In this document: positions 1 through 12,476 of the stretch, piece by piece | Position numbering within the stretch: the stretch's first letter is position 1 | Layout: each line of letters begins with the position of its first letter | Source: Arachis hypogaea | Lineage: Eukaryota; Streptophyta; Magnoliopsida; Fabales; Fabaceae | DNA length: 64,000 nucleotides | Direction of reading: 5' to 3' | NCBI RefSeq assembly: GCF_003086295.3 | Contig: NC_092043.1 | Coordinates: forward strand, 51,054,598-51,118,597 | The notes under the pieces: generated by a model | Seen by the model: the letters and a program-made list of their open reading frames with translations, nothing else | The model's database searches: none | What the model was told of the DNA's origin: nothing | Translations under genes and position numbers: made by a program

Positions 1-965
1 TTGAACCTGGTAATGCTTGACTTGGTGATGTAACCTGAGAAACAAATTTAAGATTCATAGATAGTAAATCTTATATATATGATGACAACTATGCAAAGCA
101 ACAGATTTACTTAACTTATTATATTTCCCAAACAAAGTATTAACTAAGTAAATAGTCCAATTCATTTTTTATATAATGAAGATTTAAGTGGGTGTTGAAT
201 TTGGGTATAGAGGTATAGATGGCAGAGTTTGAGTAGAAGGAAAAATAGTCTTAAGCACCCTTCAAAGAGTTAGCAGTAGGTAGCATTTAGATTTTGTCTT
301 AGGACAAAAAAGATGTAGATAGTGAGATAGTAGAGATATGTTTCTCAAGTTCCTTCTTTTTGAAGGTACAAAATTTGTTTTAAAAATTGTCCTCAATACA
401 TATATTTTACGTGTCTTTAGTTTAGTATAAAAATTATCTTAAAAGTCGTCTTGCGAGTCAGACGATTTTAATTTTGTCTCCATCCTTTCTTAACACAATT
501 TTTTTCGCTAACACTTGTCTCGTGACAGTAACCAAAACAAGGTTGGTTAAAGAACAGTAGTGTTAGGCTACTGGCCAAAGATAAAACAAGTTGAAGAAAA
601 AAGAAAAAGGGGGAAAGGAGAGTATTTTCTACTCTATAAGACCAGAAAGGAGAATCTAATTTGTCAAAAAGAATCAGCATTTAGAAAGCTAGAAAAATAC
701 AGTGGGAGACATGAGTAGACAGAAATGAAAAACAAAGAATAATAATTAAAAAGAATAAAAAGGATATTGATTGTGGAACAATATGTTGTAAACAATGACA
801 GGAAAAGATTATCATCATCACCTGTAAAGGAAAAACCTCCTTAGTGGAATTAGAATTTGGTGATCTCAAATGTGGTGCTGCCACCTTCTTCCTATGTGCC
901 AGCTCTCTCTGGATTGCAATTTCCACTGCCATTGTATTCTCCTCTTTCCTGCACCTACCATCCAT
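1..965 (-). CDS. 5' part of an unidentified gene (two exons, runs off the left edge)
   Basis: I do not recognise this gene. A coding exon on the minus strand can be read from an ATG at 965 down to 822 (48 codons). It contains the phrase AVEIAIQRELAHRKKV, which looks like a real charged helix. At 822 it ends in CAG followed by a GT donor (821-820). A matching acceptor (TTTGTTTCTCAG, AG at 36-35) opens a second exon at 34 that continues in phase 0 out of the window. The open frame extends upstream of 965 to about 1001 without an ATG, so 965 could instead lie within a second exon. The intron would be about 785 bases. Support is only splice signals plus open frame, so confidence is modest. Confidence 0.35.
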
Positions 966-2508
966 GATCTCAAATGAATTTTTTCCAATTCCTTGTGTCA
1001 ATCTTATGATGAACCAAATTTGATAGTAAGAAATTCTAGGTACATAAAACTAATAAAACTGCATGAGTTAACTCAAGTAAATACTATATAGTTATTATTT
1101 GTAAATACTGTTATTTAGCATTAGCAATATAAATTACTCAATGACCCTGAACCTGGTTTCTATATCCACAACAAAGGTAAGTTCAAGGGACTCTCCATCT
1201 TATCTTATGAACAACTATGATAAAAGTAGTTGTTAACACTGTAAGAGTAAAAGTGGCAATTGACCAAATGATCCTTAGGCTTCAAATTTTGATAATGTGG
1301 TAGGAGGGTATAATTGACAATGAACAATCTATCATTTTTCAAGGTGAAAATAGTATGATAGTACCCTTTTGCAATGCCAATGATGTGTTAGAATTGCTTG
1401 TTTCTTCAGTACATGGCATGCTTATTCATATTACCAACTCACTTTTGCATATTTGTTGTAATTTCACAATAACTTTAGTATATTTAAATAAGTTATACTA
1501 GCTTTAGAATCAATGAGATGTTTATTTGGAAAACATAAAGAAGAATAAAATTAAGCAAATCTTAACATGCAACTAGTAATAGCACATAGCAGTAAAGGGT
1601 GAAGACTGAAGACTTTCTTAAGTTTCTTTTTGTGTTATGGGCTTATGGCCAAGTTGTTGATCAATTAGGTAACCTCCACCCCCTCTTTTTTTTTTTTTAT
1701 AAGGGTGACAGTGATGGATTCTAGAACACAACACCATTCTGATCTTTAACAGATTTTGTGCAAAGACCTCTGTGAAGGTTATTGTTTATCCTTTCTTCTC
1801 TTAAAGCTATAAAGAAAACCTACAAACACAAATTCCTTTTTCTCTTTTCTTTCTTTGAAGATTCTAATACATTTTAATACCATTCTTTTATTTGGACTGT
1901 GGAGAATTTACTACAAAGAAAATAATACATTAACTTAATATTGATATCGCCTAAAAAGGCTGACCATTCCATTAATTTGTTAATATATTTGTTGGGATAA
2001 AACCTACCTGATATACTTTTTAATTAATACAAATGTCATCAGGCCTCAAAGTCATAAACTCATTTTTCTTCTATATTTATAATTTAAATTGAATTAACTA
2101 TGATTGGTGACAATATTCTCTTCATTCAACGTGAATCATAAATAGTTTTAAAGAAGGAAATGTTATTAAAAAGAAGAGTGAAGTAGATGTTAGTACAGAA
2201 GAAGGAAAAATAAAATACTGTGTCATGAAGACAATGAAGAGAAAATGCTCAGTATTCATTGAAAGTGTTAAAACTAAATCATAGTTACAAGCAATGACAA
2301 ATCTGAGAGTTACAAAACAAAATTGAGCAACCTCTTCAACTTGAATGATGAAGTTTCTTTCTTTACACAAGAATCAACTGTGCATGACATGTTTTATGTT
2401 TTGTTTTTCTTTCTATGTATACTGTATGGTAACTTAAACTATGCACATTGTTTTCCTATGACAAAATCACTAAACTTGCTAATCACACAGTTTTTAACTG
2501 TACTAGGA
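966..2508. other. AT-rich intergenic spacer
   Basis: No convincing gene is visible here. It lies between the leftmost gene and the 3' end of the receptor kinase, and both are on the minus strand. There is a T tract near 1683-1700. Short open frames at 2122-2532 have no recognisable content. Confidence 0.6.
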
Positions 2509-5500
2509 CTAAACAAGGTGGCCATAACCTGATTCTCCACTAGGGTTATTGTTGTATATCTTGACCAACATGGCTAGGACCTCCTTCATGTTAGGCCTAG
2601 CTTGTGGTGACTCATTTGTGCACTTAACCCCAACTTGTAACAGCTCAAGCATCTCCTCTTCACCCTCCATGACCAAAACTGGCTCAGAATGGCTCAACCC
2701 CAGAACTCTCCTAGCCCATTCAACCAAGCACTCTTCACCACCATCCACTGCTCTTCTCCCAGTTGCAAGCTCCATAGTCAAAACCCCATAACTATACACA
2801 TCACCCTTTGTTGTTGCTTGCATTGTTTGTCCATATTCCGGTGCAACGTACCCTACTGTTCCAGCAACCATTGTGCTAACATGAGAATCCTCAGCATCAA
2901 CAAATCTTGCAAGTCCAAAGTCTGTGACTTTGGCATTACCATCATTGTCTAGTAACACATTGCTAGCCTTAACATCTCTATGAACAATTGAAGGGTAGCA
3001 TTCATGGTGCAAGTAGACCAATGCTCTTGCCACATCAATTGCCACTTCTAAGCGCCGCTTTGATGTTAATCTCACTTTGTCAGTGACTAGATCCTCCAAG
3101 CTTCCTCCTCCTATGTACTCATAAACAAGGATCTTCTGGGAACCATATAGGCACCAGCCATAGAGTGTAACAAGGTTTGGATGAGGCCAACCAAAACCAT
3201 GGCCACTCAGAACCTCCATTTCGGCTCTGAACTCTTTCTCGCCCTCAATACCTTCCCTTTGAAGCTTCTTCACTGCCACTACTCTACCATCTGGAAACAC
3301 TCCTTTGTACACTGTCCCAAATCCACCTTTTCCTATGACTCTATCCTCTTTGAAGTTCCCTGTTGCCAACAAGATATCAGCATGTGTGAAAACTGTCTTG
3401 TTCAAGTGGAATATCTTGACAGTATCCGAATTCCATGGTGATGAACCTGAACTTGTGGAATCATTATCCACCTTTTTAAGGTATCCTTGTTCCACCTTCG
3501 GAGTTTTCAGCAAGAAATAAACTATTAGGCAGATGAGTCCAAAGACCAACGTGGCCAGTGATAGAGAAAGACACATGAAAAATGGAGAAAATTTTGTGGA
3601 CTTGGTCAAGTTTTTATGTTTGTGTGAAGAATTGGTGTTGTTAATGTAACTAGGGAGGCTCAAGAGGGGGTCACCCAAATATGAACTTTTGTCAAAAATC
3701 ACAAATCCATTCTGTGGCACTTGACCAGATATGAAGGGGTTGTATGAGATGTTGAATGTGCTAAGCTCAACCAAGTTGAACAAACTTGAAGGAATTGGCC
3801 CTGAGAAATTGTTCCAAGACAAATCAAGATCCTGAAGAGACTTCATGTTGCTGATTTCGCCTGGAATTTCGCCTGAGAAATTGTTTCTGGAGATGTTCAA
3901 GACTATAAGTGCCATGTTTGAAATGACTGATGGGAACTTCCCAGAGAACTTGTTATCCCCCAATTGCAGCATGCTGAAGTTCACCATGTTACCAATTTCT
4001 GCAGGTACTTCACCACTGAGCTGATTCCCACTTAATTGAATATAACCACCTATCTGTGATGATTTAGAGGAAGAATCATATGTCCATGTGGAGAAAACAC
4101 CATAGCCTTTGAGAAGTTTGTACCAAAGGCTTCTACAATTCTTCCTTGTGAGAACAGTATACACAAACGTGTATGGAGGGTAATCAGCAGGTAACCATCT
4201 CCTCATTGCTGAGCATCCACTATTTCCAGAAATGATTTTGCCAATAGTATTTCTTCTGTTCAATTCAAATGTGGCCATTGCATTTCTTCCGATTCTGGCC
4301 AATTCTGAGGGCAAGCTTCCAGAGAGCTTGTTGTTTGCAAGATTCAACCATAACAAGCTAGAGCAATTTCCCAACTCTGGTGGGATTTCACCGGTTAACG
4401 AATTATCCGAAAGCATTAGCCATAGCAATGAACTCAATTTTCCAAGGGTTGGAGGGATTGAGCCATTGAAATTGTTGAAGGCAAGATCAAGTGCTTGAAT
4501 GTTGGTCAAATTTCCAAGTTCAGCTGGAATTGGTCCACTGAACTTGTTGTAGGTTAAGGTTAAGAAAGTGAGACCTGACAATTGAGAGATTTCAGGAGGT
4601 AATGGACCTGAAAAGTTGTTGAAGCTTAGATCTAATCGGCAAAGATTTGTCAATGAGAAAATTCCTGATGTGAGCAGTCCTCCAGTGTAGGAATTTGATT
4701 GAAGGAGAAGAAACTTAACTTGCTTGAGTTCCCCAAAAATCACTTGTACATCACCACCAAATCCGTTGTTGCTCACATCCAAGATGAACAACTTGGACAA
4801 GTTCAAAAGGGAATCTGGAATATCTCTTGAAAAAGTGTTGTTCCCCAAGAGCAATGATTCTAGTCCTGAGATCGATCCGAATTCTTTAGGAACCGTCCCA
4901 TTAAAATAGTTGCTGGAAAGATCAAGAGTCACCAATTCTTTGCAGTTAGCAATCTCCTTAGGGGCCTCACCAACAAAACCATTCTCTGAAAGATCCAATT
5001 TTTCAAGGCTGCAATTTTCAGGAAAAGCACGAGAAGGAACAATCCCAGTGAGATAGTTTTCTGACACCGAAAACTGTCTGAGCCTTGCGAACCCAGTCCA
5101 TATGCTTCCAGTAAGATTGTTGGTGCTCAAATCCAAGTACTGCAACCTGAGGCATTTGTCAAAGCATCCATCAATCCCACCAGTGAAGTGATTCTCTGAG
5201 ACATTCAGTGTTACCAAACTCTCACAAATGGCAGGGAAATTCGATCGAATTTCCCCACGAATCCTGTTTGTAGACAAGTCCAGCATCTGCAACCTCGTCA
5301 AGCCTGTCAAATTCAGCTCCCCCTCAAGAATATTGTGGGAGAGGTTGAGGTACACAAGGTTCTGGCACTTCCTCAAGTCCTCAGGAATCATACCAATGAA
5401 TGAATTCCCAGAGAGATCAAGGTGTGTGAGCTCAGTGAGCATAGAGAAGTTGCTGAACATCTCACCAGATATGGAACTTGAAGAGAGGTCTATGCTCACA

Positions 5501-5979
5501 ACCCTCCATGAATCTGAACCATTGATGAGGCTGCAAGAGATTCCTGACCAATCACAATGATTTGAGTTGTTCCAGTTCATAAACCTTCCTGTGTCACCTA
5601 CAGTTTGATTCTCTATGTAAGATTTCAGCTTCAGCATAATTTGCTTGTCTGTATCCATTGAACCCCCAGCAACCAATTTACCTAACACAAGAAAAGACAA
5701 AAACTTAGGAGACAGCATCAACCTAAGGAAAAACTAAACTACATAGGAAACCAACTGCTCATAGAATCTAAAGTTGATATACATGCTCTTATTGTTAATG
5801 AGGTTTGATTATATTAAGCTATATTGTGAGGTTCATCAATAAAATAAACCAATGATTATTTATTCATATAAAAAAAGCAAAAGGAGCTAAAGGGTGAGTT
5901 TTGAGATGGTACCTGGGAAGAAAAGGACCAAGAAACAGACTAACAGGAAGCCCCATGAATCTGCTTCCTTCTGTGACAT
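2509..5979 (-). CDS. LRR receptor-like serine/threonine kinase, At1g74360/NILR1 type
   Basis: Single-pass plasma-membrane receptor kinase. Two exons are inferred: exon 1 5979-5913 (22 codons plus one base) and exon 2 5681-2509. The donor is GT at 5912-5911 and the acceptor is TTAG just before 5681. The spliced product is 1079 aa. Exon 1 supplies a hydrophobic signal peptide (LLVCFLVLFFPG). Then come an N-terminal LRR cap with an NHCDWSGISC motif and about twenty leucine-rich repeats. These are broken by an island domain (containing GCSAMRRWLPADYPPYTF), as in BRI1/PSKR-like receptors. The transmembrane helix is near 724-747 and the kinase domain near 804-1070. Glycine loop GKGGFG, VAVKK lysine, HRD, DFG and APE are all present, so it is predicted to be an active RD kinase. 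The Arabidopsis relative At1g74360 (NILR1) acts in nematode-induced immunity. The assignment to that subfamily rests on island domain and overall similarity from memory. Confidence 0.92.
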
Positions 5980-7385
5980 TAATAAGGATCCTTCTTTTGT
6001 ACTATTTTCTTTACTTTTCTCTCTTAGGACAAAACTCAAACACTTTGTGGGGATTCCAAGGAAACAGATTTTTTTTATGTTGAGGGAATTGAAGCCAATG
6101 ATATGGTGATGTTATTTTTTGTTGTTTTGGTGTGGAAACACTATGGTTTGTGTCTTCCCTTTCCATTTTTTCTTTGTGGTGATATCATGTTTAGGGGACT
6201 TATTTTTAAGGAACCATGGATTGCAATTGCTGCTGATGATGATGTTAATATTTATTAATAAATTAAAAAAGTGTTTATTGGTATTTTGTTTGTTGATGAA
6301 TATGAATGTCAATATCACTTGTGTTTTCTGCTTTGGCTGGTATATTTATTCAATGGTTTAATGTTTATTTAATTTAAGCGGTTCTGACACTTTTTTTTTT
6401 ATTTCATCTATATTTATTCAATGTTATAAATTCATTTAGTTATTTTTTTATGTAAGTAAATTGTTATTTTTTTAAATAAATTATATGAATTTTGTATCTG
6501 TGAGATTATGTTACACGTCTCTATCGATAAACTATTATACTAATATAATTTTTAAAATTTAAAATATATGACACTCGTTGATTTACATTTTATAAGATAT
6601 GATAGTAAATTTTGCCTTAACTTGTAAGGCGGTAAATGTAGACATAAAAATTGAACAATTATATTCAAGTTTGATAATTCGAATAATGAAAAAGAATATA
6701 ATCACATGGTAGATAGGTTTTTCATAATCCAAAAGTCTATTACAAAATATTCTCAAATACTTATTTGTACCTTCCCAAAAAAAATTATAAGCCAATGACA
6801 AAATTTTAGAATTTTTTTCAAATAAATTTAAAAAATATTTTATTTATTGTAATAAATAATTTTAAAAATAATTATAAAAATACGTAGTATGTCTTACATA
6901 TTATTTGTTCTGTCTTATTTTGTTTATAATATAAATGAGATATATGTTTGTAATTATTTATTTTAATAAATAAAATATTTTTTTATTAAAAAAAAACTAA
7001 AATTTTACACCAACTTATGTTATTACTGAAAAAGAATGTAAAAATTGGAGAAGGGAAATGGGAAGAGAGTGAGGATGACGGTGGAGCCGCCGTTGCTGAC
7101 CGGTTGAGGGAAGAAGATTGGCGCGCACGGGTTTGAACTTTGACTATTATGATAAAGCATGTTTGTTTGTTAGCTTCGGGACACTAACCTAGTTATACAC
7201 ACGAAATTGCATACCTTATCCTCTAACACCTTTTTTTTTATATTTTAATATTTTATATTACTTTGTGCAATTTAGGAGTCTGTACGGAAATAAAATTCAC
7301 TTCTTGTATCTTCTAACAATTTTCTAGCCATAATAATGTATAAGGAAATTATAGGGTACAGATCAAAGTTTGAAGATGTGTTTAT
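5980..7385. other. AT-rich spacer upstream of the receptor kinase
   Basis: This holds the presumed promoter and 5' leader of the minus-strand receptor kinase. I see no clear TATA box that I would commit to. A short GC-richer patch at about 7070-7130 (gccgccgttgctgaccggtt) stands out from the AT-rich background but has no identifiable gene. Confidence 0.5.
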
Positions 7386-7466
7386 GTGGCAACATTTAAA
7401 TCATATATTCTAAAGTCACACTTTTTACTTAAAATTGTAACTTTTTATAAAGAAAAGCGTCACCTT

Positions 7467-7884
7467 ATGGAAAAAAGTAAATTAGAAAGTTTAAGAAAAG
7501 AAATAATTAAGTTATCAAAATTAATAGATCAAAAATTAATGATTTTAACTAATGTTAATTGTAATGACATCGAATTCTTAAAATCAATACAAAATAATTT
7601 TTCTCAAAATCTTTATTTTACTATAAATTTTATTGAAGGACTTCAAAAACCTGAAAAAACTTATTTTTCACACGGAATTTCTAAAAAATGTTACGATGGA
7701 AATGATTCTCCATCTTTATCATACTTTTAACCCACAATTAAATTCTATAATAGATATGCTTGAAGAAATATTAGTATCCATAAAATTTCAAAGAAATAAG
7801 GAAAAAGAGAATCCCAAAGAAGAAAATTTTCAAAATATAATCAACATAACAGATTTAAAAGTAAAACCACCATTGAAATTATGA
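7467..7884 (+). pseudogene. Viral small ORF upstream of the coat gene (coiled-coil type)
   Basis: A lysine-, glutamate- and isoleucine-rich reading frame starts at ATG 7467. It shifts frame at about 7690 and continues to the stop at 7882-7884. That stop overlaps the coat start in an ATGA arrangement, which is typical of tightly packed caulimovirid ORFs. Position between the primer-binding site and the coat gene suggests the ORF II/III group (virion-associated or transmission-type proteins). No diagnostic motif is visible, so the function is not assigned. An open frame without ATG extends upstream to 7386. Confidence 0.5.
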
Positions 7885-9249
7885 ATATTGAAGAAAAATT
7901 AGAAGAAGTAATAATGCTTTTTAAACAATTAAAAATGGCTCAAGAAAATAATATTATGGAACATGGATTTCAAATAGAAGAAGAATTAGTAAATTCCGAA
8001 AATATAGAAAATGAAGAACACATCTTAGATTATTCAAGTGACGAAGAACCAGCACTTCCAATACAAGTAAAAAATGAAGCTGGAACATCTAAGGATAATC
8101 AATCTCAATTTAAATGGAAACAGGTTTTGATAATTATGCTTTTAAAAAAGGATTTATAAATAAAGATTCAAAATATACAAAAATACCATCAAAATACGTT
8201 CCTAAAATCTAGGAAATGGAGGGAGAAAGAATGCTTGACTTAAACTGTAAAAAGAATGAAAAAGAAATTTTCGAAAATTGGTTGAATTCCTTTTTATTAG
8301 AAGCCTTTACTAATCCAAAACTTAGTGAATTGTCTGGAAGAGATATTTGGAATTACATAGGGTTTCATACTAAAGGAACCATAAGAGATTATATGACATC
8401 AATAGAAAACCAAATAATAGAAGAATTAGCAATAAAAACAACAGCTTATGATAAGATATTATATATAATGATGATTCTATATAAAGAATTTTTTGGAAAA
8501 ATATTATAGATCATAGACAAGAAGTCTATAATAAAAAATATCAAGAAGCAAAAAACCATTTAGCTAATATTCAGATATATGACCTATGTAATGTAGAGTC
8601 TTATATATGTGAATATAGAATACATTATTACAAATTAAAAGAAGAAGATAAAAATCATTATCTTAGTATGTATATAATAAAACTTCCATATCCTGCTAAT
8701 GAATTTATAATGGGAAGATTTATAAGAGAAATAAATAGAGGGACAATTAAAAATAATTTTGGTGGAGCAACCGCTGCAATAAGAGAGGAAATAAAAGAAC
8801 GTTGTATGCAAGAAGCAACTCAAAAAAGATTTGCAAATATAATTAGAATTTGCTGTCAGGATAATGAAGAGATACCCCAAAAATATGGGCTTAATAAAAA
8901 TTTTCAGAGAAAAAGAAAATATTAATTTAGAAAAAGAAAATATTAATTTAGAAAAAGAAAATACTATCCAAACTGGAGAAAAAAGAGGTATTTTAGAACA
9001 AGAAATAACAATAAAAACAAAAGGCAAAAAAGTGACTATTGCCCAAATAAAAAAGAAAACTGTAAGTATTGGTATTGCCAAGAAGAAGGACACTATGCAA
9101 ATGAATGTCTGAAAAAGAAGGATAAAAAAGATCTTACTAAACAAATAGAAATTGCTAAGTCTTGTTTCATGGAACCTTTAGAGGAATCTGATGATAACTT
9201 AGACTATATTTTTGAATATGTCTCAGAAACAGACTCAGAGACTGAGTAA
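7881..9249 (+). pseudogene. Viral coat protein (capsid) ORF, broken
   Basis: The reading frame starts with an acidic region (DYSSDEEPALP) and ends in a basic stretch and a zinc knuckle near 9061-9108 (GHYANEC is readable). This acidic-core-basic-knuckle order is that of caulimovirid coat proteins. The coding frame changes near 8128 and 8480. Stops interrupt it at 8210-8212, 8923-8925 and again inside a 21-base tandem repeat at about 8905-8962. The expected first cysteine of the CX2C pair reads as tyrosine at 9067-9069. The C-terminal acidic tail ends at 9249 and overlaps the polymerase start by 32 bases. This copy cannot make a capsid protein. Confidence 0.8.
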
Positions 9250-11153
9250 TAATGCCACATTTATTACTATAAAAATAACAGAAAAATTTATAAATGCTTT
9301 TATAGATTCTGGAGCAACACAATGTTTTGCTAGTTCAAATATAAAACTTGATTGGAAAAAATTAAAGAAACCATTAAGAGTTAGAATAGCTGACAAATCA
9401 ATACATAAAATTGACCAAAAAACGGAGATGGCTGAAATTTTTATTCAAAATTATAGGTTCATTGTTCCATCTATATATATGTTAGATTCTGGAATGGATT
9501 TTATCATAGGAAATAACTTTTTAAGGCTATATCATCCATTCATTCAAGAATTAACATATATAGTTTTAAAAGCTCCACACGATTCTGCAATAAATCAAAA
9601 ATCAAAACGTATAAAAATACCAACTACTACTATAGATAAGATCTTAAAATTTAAAATATTTTCTATATTAGAAACATGTTATTTAAATTTATACTTTCAG
9701 ATAAACATTCCAAAAAATAATCTTGAAATAAAGATAGAGGAACTTTTGGATGAAATTTGTACTGAAAATCCTTTAGATATTAAAAATACAAATAACAAAT
9801 TAGTAAGCATTAAATTAAAAGATCCTACAAAAGAGATAAATGTTCCAAATAAAATTCCTTATTCCGCAAGAGATAGAGAAGAGTCCTCATGCGACTCCAG
9901 CCTTTTATGTCGAAAACAATAATGAAATTAAAAGGGGAAAACGAAGAATGGTTATTAACTATAAGAAGATGAATGAAGCAACTATTGGTGATGCTCATAA
10001 ACTTTCAAGAAAAGATTCTATTTTAGAAAAAATCAAAGAAGCAACTTGGTTTTCATCTCTTGATGCAAAATCAGGATATTGGCAACTTCGTTTAGACGAA
10101 GAAACAAAGAAATTAACTGCTTTTACTTGCCCAACAAAAGAATCAACAAGTGTGTTACTCTATGAATGGAATGTATTACCATTCGGATTAAAACAAGCCC
10201 CAGGTATTTATCAAAGATTTATGGAAGAAAATCTAAAAGAGTTAAATGAATTTGTTTTAGTATACATTGATGATATACTAATTTTTACAAAACAGGATAA
10301 AGAAGATCATCTTCAAAAATTATTAATAGTTTTAGAAAGATGTAAAAAAAAAAGATTAGTTCTTAGTAAAAAGAAAGCAAGAATAGCAAAACAAGAAATA
10401 GAGTTTCTTGGATTAATTCTATCCACTCAAGGAAAGCTAAAACTTCAACCAAATGTTCTAGAAAAGGTAAATTTATTTCCTAATAAAATAGAAGATAGAA
10501 AATAATTACAAAGATTTTTAGGGTGTATAAATTATGTTTCTGATCAAGGATTTTTAAAGAATATAACAGAATACACTAAAAGCTTATTTCCAAAAATAAG
10601 TACTAAAAAAGTATGGAAATGGGATGAAAAAGATAGTATGCAAATTCAAAGAATCAAAGAATTATGTAAAAAACTTCCAGAACTTTATATTCCAGAAGAA
10701 AATGACTACTTAATAGTAGAAACAGATGCTTCAGACATAACCTGATCAGGATGTCTAAAAGCTAAGAAAGCTATAAAAAGTTTGGGACAAGAAAAAGAAT
10801 CACTAGATTCTAAATATTCCCCAAAGGAATTACTTTGCAGATATATTTCAGGGACGTTTACTCCAACAGAACAGAGATATACTACTCATGAAAAGGAAAC
10901 TCTAGCAGCAATTAAATCTCTTAAGAAATGGAAAATTGATTTATTACCTAGAGAATTTACATTAAGGACAGATTCAAGCTACCTAACAGGTTTCATACGA
11001 TATAATTTAAAAGTTGATTATAATCATGGACGATTGGTAAGATGAAAATTATTTTTGTTACAATATCCAATAAAAATTGAATATATTAAGGGTGACAAAA
11101 ATGTTATTGCAGATACATTAACAAGAGAATGGAGTTCGTCTGCAACGCATTAG
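9218..11153 (+). pseudogene. Viral polymerase: aspartic protease, reverse transcriptase, RNase H (broken)
   Basis: The protease active-site motif DSGATQCF lies near 9308-9331. The reverse transcriptase carries FSSLDAKSGYWQL and the YIDD catalytic box (10266-10277). RNase H sequence follows, with TDASD near 10726 and a TDSSY motif near 10970. The frame shifts once near 9870-9890. Three in-frame stops follow at 10503-10505, 10743-10745 and 11043-11045. The frame ends with TAG at 11151-11153, overlapping the transactivator ORF start. This domain order (PR-RT-RH, no integrase seen) distinguishes a caulimovirid from Ty3/gypsy LTR elements. Confidence 0.9.
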
Positions 11154-12476
11154 ATCAAGAAATTCAAAAATATGAATAAGAACTCGAAAAATGCAAGCAT
11201 TGTCAGCAAATAAGGACACAAATCCAATCCCTCAAGAAGGCCATCGAAGCAATGAAATCAACACAACAACCAAAACCATCAGAGTTCAGCCAGCTAAGCG
11301 TGGTGGACAAATCAGGTGAAGAAAAAATTTCAGAAAATAAAACAATTGCTGAAATTATCAAAAAATCCACCCAAGATAAAAAATATTATGTAATTTATAA
11401 TGGCCCCATGAAAGGAGTATATGATGCCTGGGAAAAAGCAGCACCATTTACACATCAATCAAGGATAATTCATAAAGGAGGGTTTTTAATACTGGAAGAA
11501 GCAAAGGAATCCTTCAGGGAATATGAAGCTCTTCATCCAGAGCAAACCCTAAAAAGAGCAGATAAAGCTCCAATTCAAACCCAGAGAACAGGGATAATAA
11601 GAAACATTCCTAAGGGCTGAAATCAAGGAAAAGAAAAGGGTCTGTAGATCAAATCTCAGAGAAACCCTTAACATAGTCCTGAATTGGACCGAAGAAAAAA
11701 GGGCAATCTTGGGATATTATCCTATTACCAAAGAACAGCTAACAAAGCTAGTTATATTTCCAGATGCTTCCCCCTCCGACACCTATCAGTTTTTCCAGTA
11801 TGGATTAATTGATACAATTTTAATTTTTAATGATCTAAAAATTATCAGTGAGTTTTCTGCAGGATTCGTTGATGCAGTAAAGAGATTTAAAAATATGATT
11901 GACAATGTAAATCCAAGGGATATATCCCTAAAATTTACAAACAGTCAACCTATTTTTAAAGAAGAAGAATGCTTGGTCCCAGCACACCAAGTAATATTCA
12001 TGTCCGTCTTCTCAGGAAATTTTCAACCAATTGATCAGATTCAAGATTTAACAATTTACAGTCATAAAGGAAGGCTAGCCAGCACATTAGCAAGGGTCTT
12101 TGAAAGAACTCAAAAAATAACGAAGGAATCTCACACAAGGATTAATTATAAAAGTAGAAATACTCTGCTTGTGTCCAGTAAAAGAAATGAAATTGAAGAA
12201 AGAGAGATGAGACTCTTGGTGGAATTTGAATCAACATTCTACAACTTATCTGAACTTTTAGAAAAGCTCCCTGAAGGGATAAAGAGGAATCTCTGCTATT
12301 TAATAAAAGACAGAGAAGACCACAAGTGCCAGCTATGTGCCTCAGAGATATATGAAGAAAGCAATAATGAAACGGAATCAACCCACATGATAAAGGAAGA
12401 AGACAACGCATCTGAAGGTCACATGATGAAAGAGGAGGACAGCACATCTGAAGCATCTCTTAACATTATTGCATAG
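11129..12476 (+). pseudogene. Viral transactivator/viroplasmin (inclusion body) ORF, broken
   Basis: The reading frame from ATG 11129 has an early stop at 11177-11179. It then runs open through a viroplasmin-type domain (KYYVIYNGPMKGVYDAW, near 11384), which resembles the RNase H1 N-terminal fold that defines this family. A frame change near 11600-11615 joins it to the frame that ends at 12476. In CaMV-like viruses this protein enables reinitiation on the polycistronic RNA and forms inclusion bodies. The C-terminus contains a possible zinc-binding pair (CQLC) and two acidic near-repeats (MIKEEDNASE, MMKEEDSTSE). Confidence 0.82.

Noticed and set aside
2323..5560. Plus-strand open frames inside the receptor kinase
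   Set aside because: They are antisense shadows of the LRR and kinase coding sequence with no motifs of their own.
8635..9144. 169-aa minus-strand open frame over the viral coat gene
   Set aside because: It is the hydrophobic complement of a lysine-rich coding region; the plus strand explains it fully.
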